Source: Sulfurovum sp. (GTDB lineage: Bacteria; Campylobacterota; Campylobacteria; Campylobacterales; Sulfurovaceae). Taken from it: a stretch of DNA of 61,855 nucleotides. Below, piece after piece: positions 61,007-61,855 of this stretch. Position 1 is the first letter of the stretch. Each line of letters starts with the position of its first letter. The stretch covers positions 1 through 61,855 of the forward strand of contig JAAXPZ010000004.1 in assembly GCA_012329065.1 (NCBI GenBank), written 5' to 3'. The notes below the pieces were generated by a model, which was not told the DNA's origin, searched no databases, and saw only the letters and a list, made by a program, of their open reading frames with translations. Both the position numbers and the translations under genes were made by a program.

Positions 61007-61855
61007 ATGACAGAAAAACAACAGCCCGACATAAACAGTACAAACACTTTTAATCTCATTGACGGGCTAGATATGGGTATCGAGCATACGGTTCAAAATA
61101 TGCTTATACCACTATATAGCAATTTTCCTTTTCTCTCTAAAGTATTTTTAGGTATTCCCTTGGCAAATCTAATTGCTGCTTTTTTGATCTTATTTCTTAT
61201 TCTATTTTTACGCAGATTTTTTACCCTTGTAATCATGGGAGCCCTGCAAAAGCTTGCCTCTTATACTAAAACTTACTATGACGACAGAATTGTCTCTGCA
61301 TTAAAAGAACCTGTGAGATTTGCTTTTATTATCATAGGGTTGCACCTCTTTTTTGCTCTTATTTTCAAGGAGACTTTTATAATCAAAAATATCTTAAACA
61401 CTCTTATTGTTTTCGTTATATTTTGGGCGATTTTGGCTATTGCTGAAGCACTTCGTGAACTTTTTCACAAGGCAACAGCCAAATTCAATCCAGACCTTGC
61501 AAGAGAGATGGGCGATTTTATTTTACAAATTGCTAAGATTATTATAGGAGGGATAGGGCTTGCTTCTATGTTACAGGTTTGGGGTATCAATGTCACTGCA
61601 TTGATAGCCTCACTAGGGCTCGGAGGGCTTGCTTTTGCTCTAGCTGCAAAAGATACAGCCGCCAATCTATTTGGTTCATTTGCCATACTAGCAGACAAAT
61701 CTATTCGTATAGGAGAATGGATAAAGGTAGATAGAGTAGAAGGGGTTGTAGAGGATATAGGCATGCGTACTACCAAGATCCGAACATTTGAAAAATCCCT
61801 CATAACTATGCCAAATCAGGTAGTCGCAAACTCTCCTATAGAAAACTTCTCACGC
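61007..61855 (+). CDS. MscS-family mechanosensitive channel (cut by window edge)
   Basis: The 283 codons visible run to the window end without a stop. After a ~45-residue polar start there are about four hydrophobic segments. The MscS pore helix follows, with small residues in ASLGLGGLAFALAAKDTAAN. The beta domain has IRIGEWIKVDRVEGVVEDIG and the conserved TKIRTFEKSLITMPNQVVAN. Such channels release solutes on osmotic downshock. The N-terminal part is longer than E. coli MscS, resembling YnaI-like members. It is divergent from the DUF3108 gene. Confidence 0.93.
   Translation, partial: MTEKQQPDINSTNTFNLIDGLDMGIEHTVQNMLIPLYSNFPFLSKVFLGIPLANLIAAFLILFLILFLRRFFTLVIMGALQKLASYTKTYYDDRIVSALKEPVRFAFIIIGLHLFFALIFKETFIIKNILNTLIVFVIFWAILAIAEALRELFHKATAKFNPDLAREMGDFILQIAKIIIGGIGLASMLQVWGINVTALIASLGLGGLAFALAAKDTAANLFGSFAILADKSIRIGEWIKVDRVEGVVEDIGMRTTKIRTFEKSLITMPNQVVANSPIENFSR

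Noticed and set aside
1-61855. CRISPR arrays, insertion sequences, prophage or integrative elements
   Set aside because: I saw no regularly spaced repeats, transposase, integrase or phage genes. Gene order and content look like stable chromosome throughout.

Overview
This 61.9 kb window looks like ordinary chromosome of a Campylobacterota (epsilonproteobacterial) species, most likely a free-living Sulfurovum/Sulfurimonas-type chemolithotroph. The evidence is the gene content and order: ilvB-ilvH-lpxD, lon near bamD, a purD-lptD-pnp operon, the futalosine menaquinone gene mqnC, a long-form HPF, an atpE with an N-terminal signal-like extension, an AT-rich sequence, and promoters made mostly of an extended -10 box without a clear -35. 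No phage, insertion sequence or CRISPR array is visible.

Layout. 1-5.8 kb: methionine synthase (cut by the window edge), lpxD, acetolactate synthase ilvBH and threonine deaminase. 5.9-16.6 kb: a CoA-binding protein, a diguanylate cyclase, the grpE-dnaK pair (no hrcA alongside), an orphan PAS protein, rpsO, an Rrf2 regulator, a DHH phosphoesterase, recR, dnaJ, HU, tRNA-Leu(GAG), atpE and an L,D-transpeptidase. 16.6-23.8 kb: a minus-strand, translationally overlapping operon purD-RDD-lptD-J-domain protein-phosphoribosyltransferase-pnp. It is preceded by a 188-nt RNA that folds as a 6S RNA and by a separate 112-bp cruciform element. 23.9-25.7 kb: hemD, a CDF metal exporter and a small basic secreted protein.

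25.8-31.0 kb holds the most interesting locus: a five-gene operon equivalent to the uncharacterised E. coli ynbABCD genes plus an embedded PlsC-type acyltransferase. It encodes a CDP-alcohol phosphatidyltransferase with an altered active site, a CdsA-type CDP-diglyceride synthase, an acyltransferase, an alpha/beta hydrolase-methyltransferase fusion and a PAP2-dual specificity phosphatase fusion. Together they could make, dephosphorylate and modify an undescribed phospholipid headgroup. After htpG, 33.2-38.7 kb encodes a complete six-subunit Ech-type group 4 [NiFe] hydrogenase (echABCDEF), whose EchF carries an unusual C-terminal helix-hairpin-helix-like domain.

38.7-61.9 kb: a transglutaminase-like protein, guaA, nadB, a tiny lipoprotein divergent from and overlapping a probably leaderless dciA, uvrC, a three-gene phosphorelay (Hpt protein, hybrid kinase, single-domain regulator), lon, adk, mnmH, bamD, hpf, recG, a zinc-site-less M16 peptidase homologue, mqnC, nusB, ribH, a DUF3108 protein and a truncated MscS channel. 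All calls are from reading the sequence; no database search was run.
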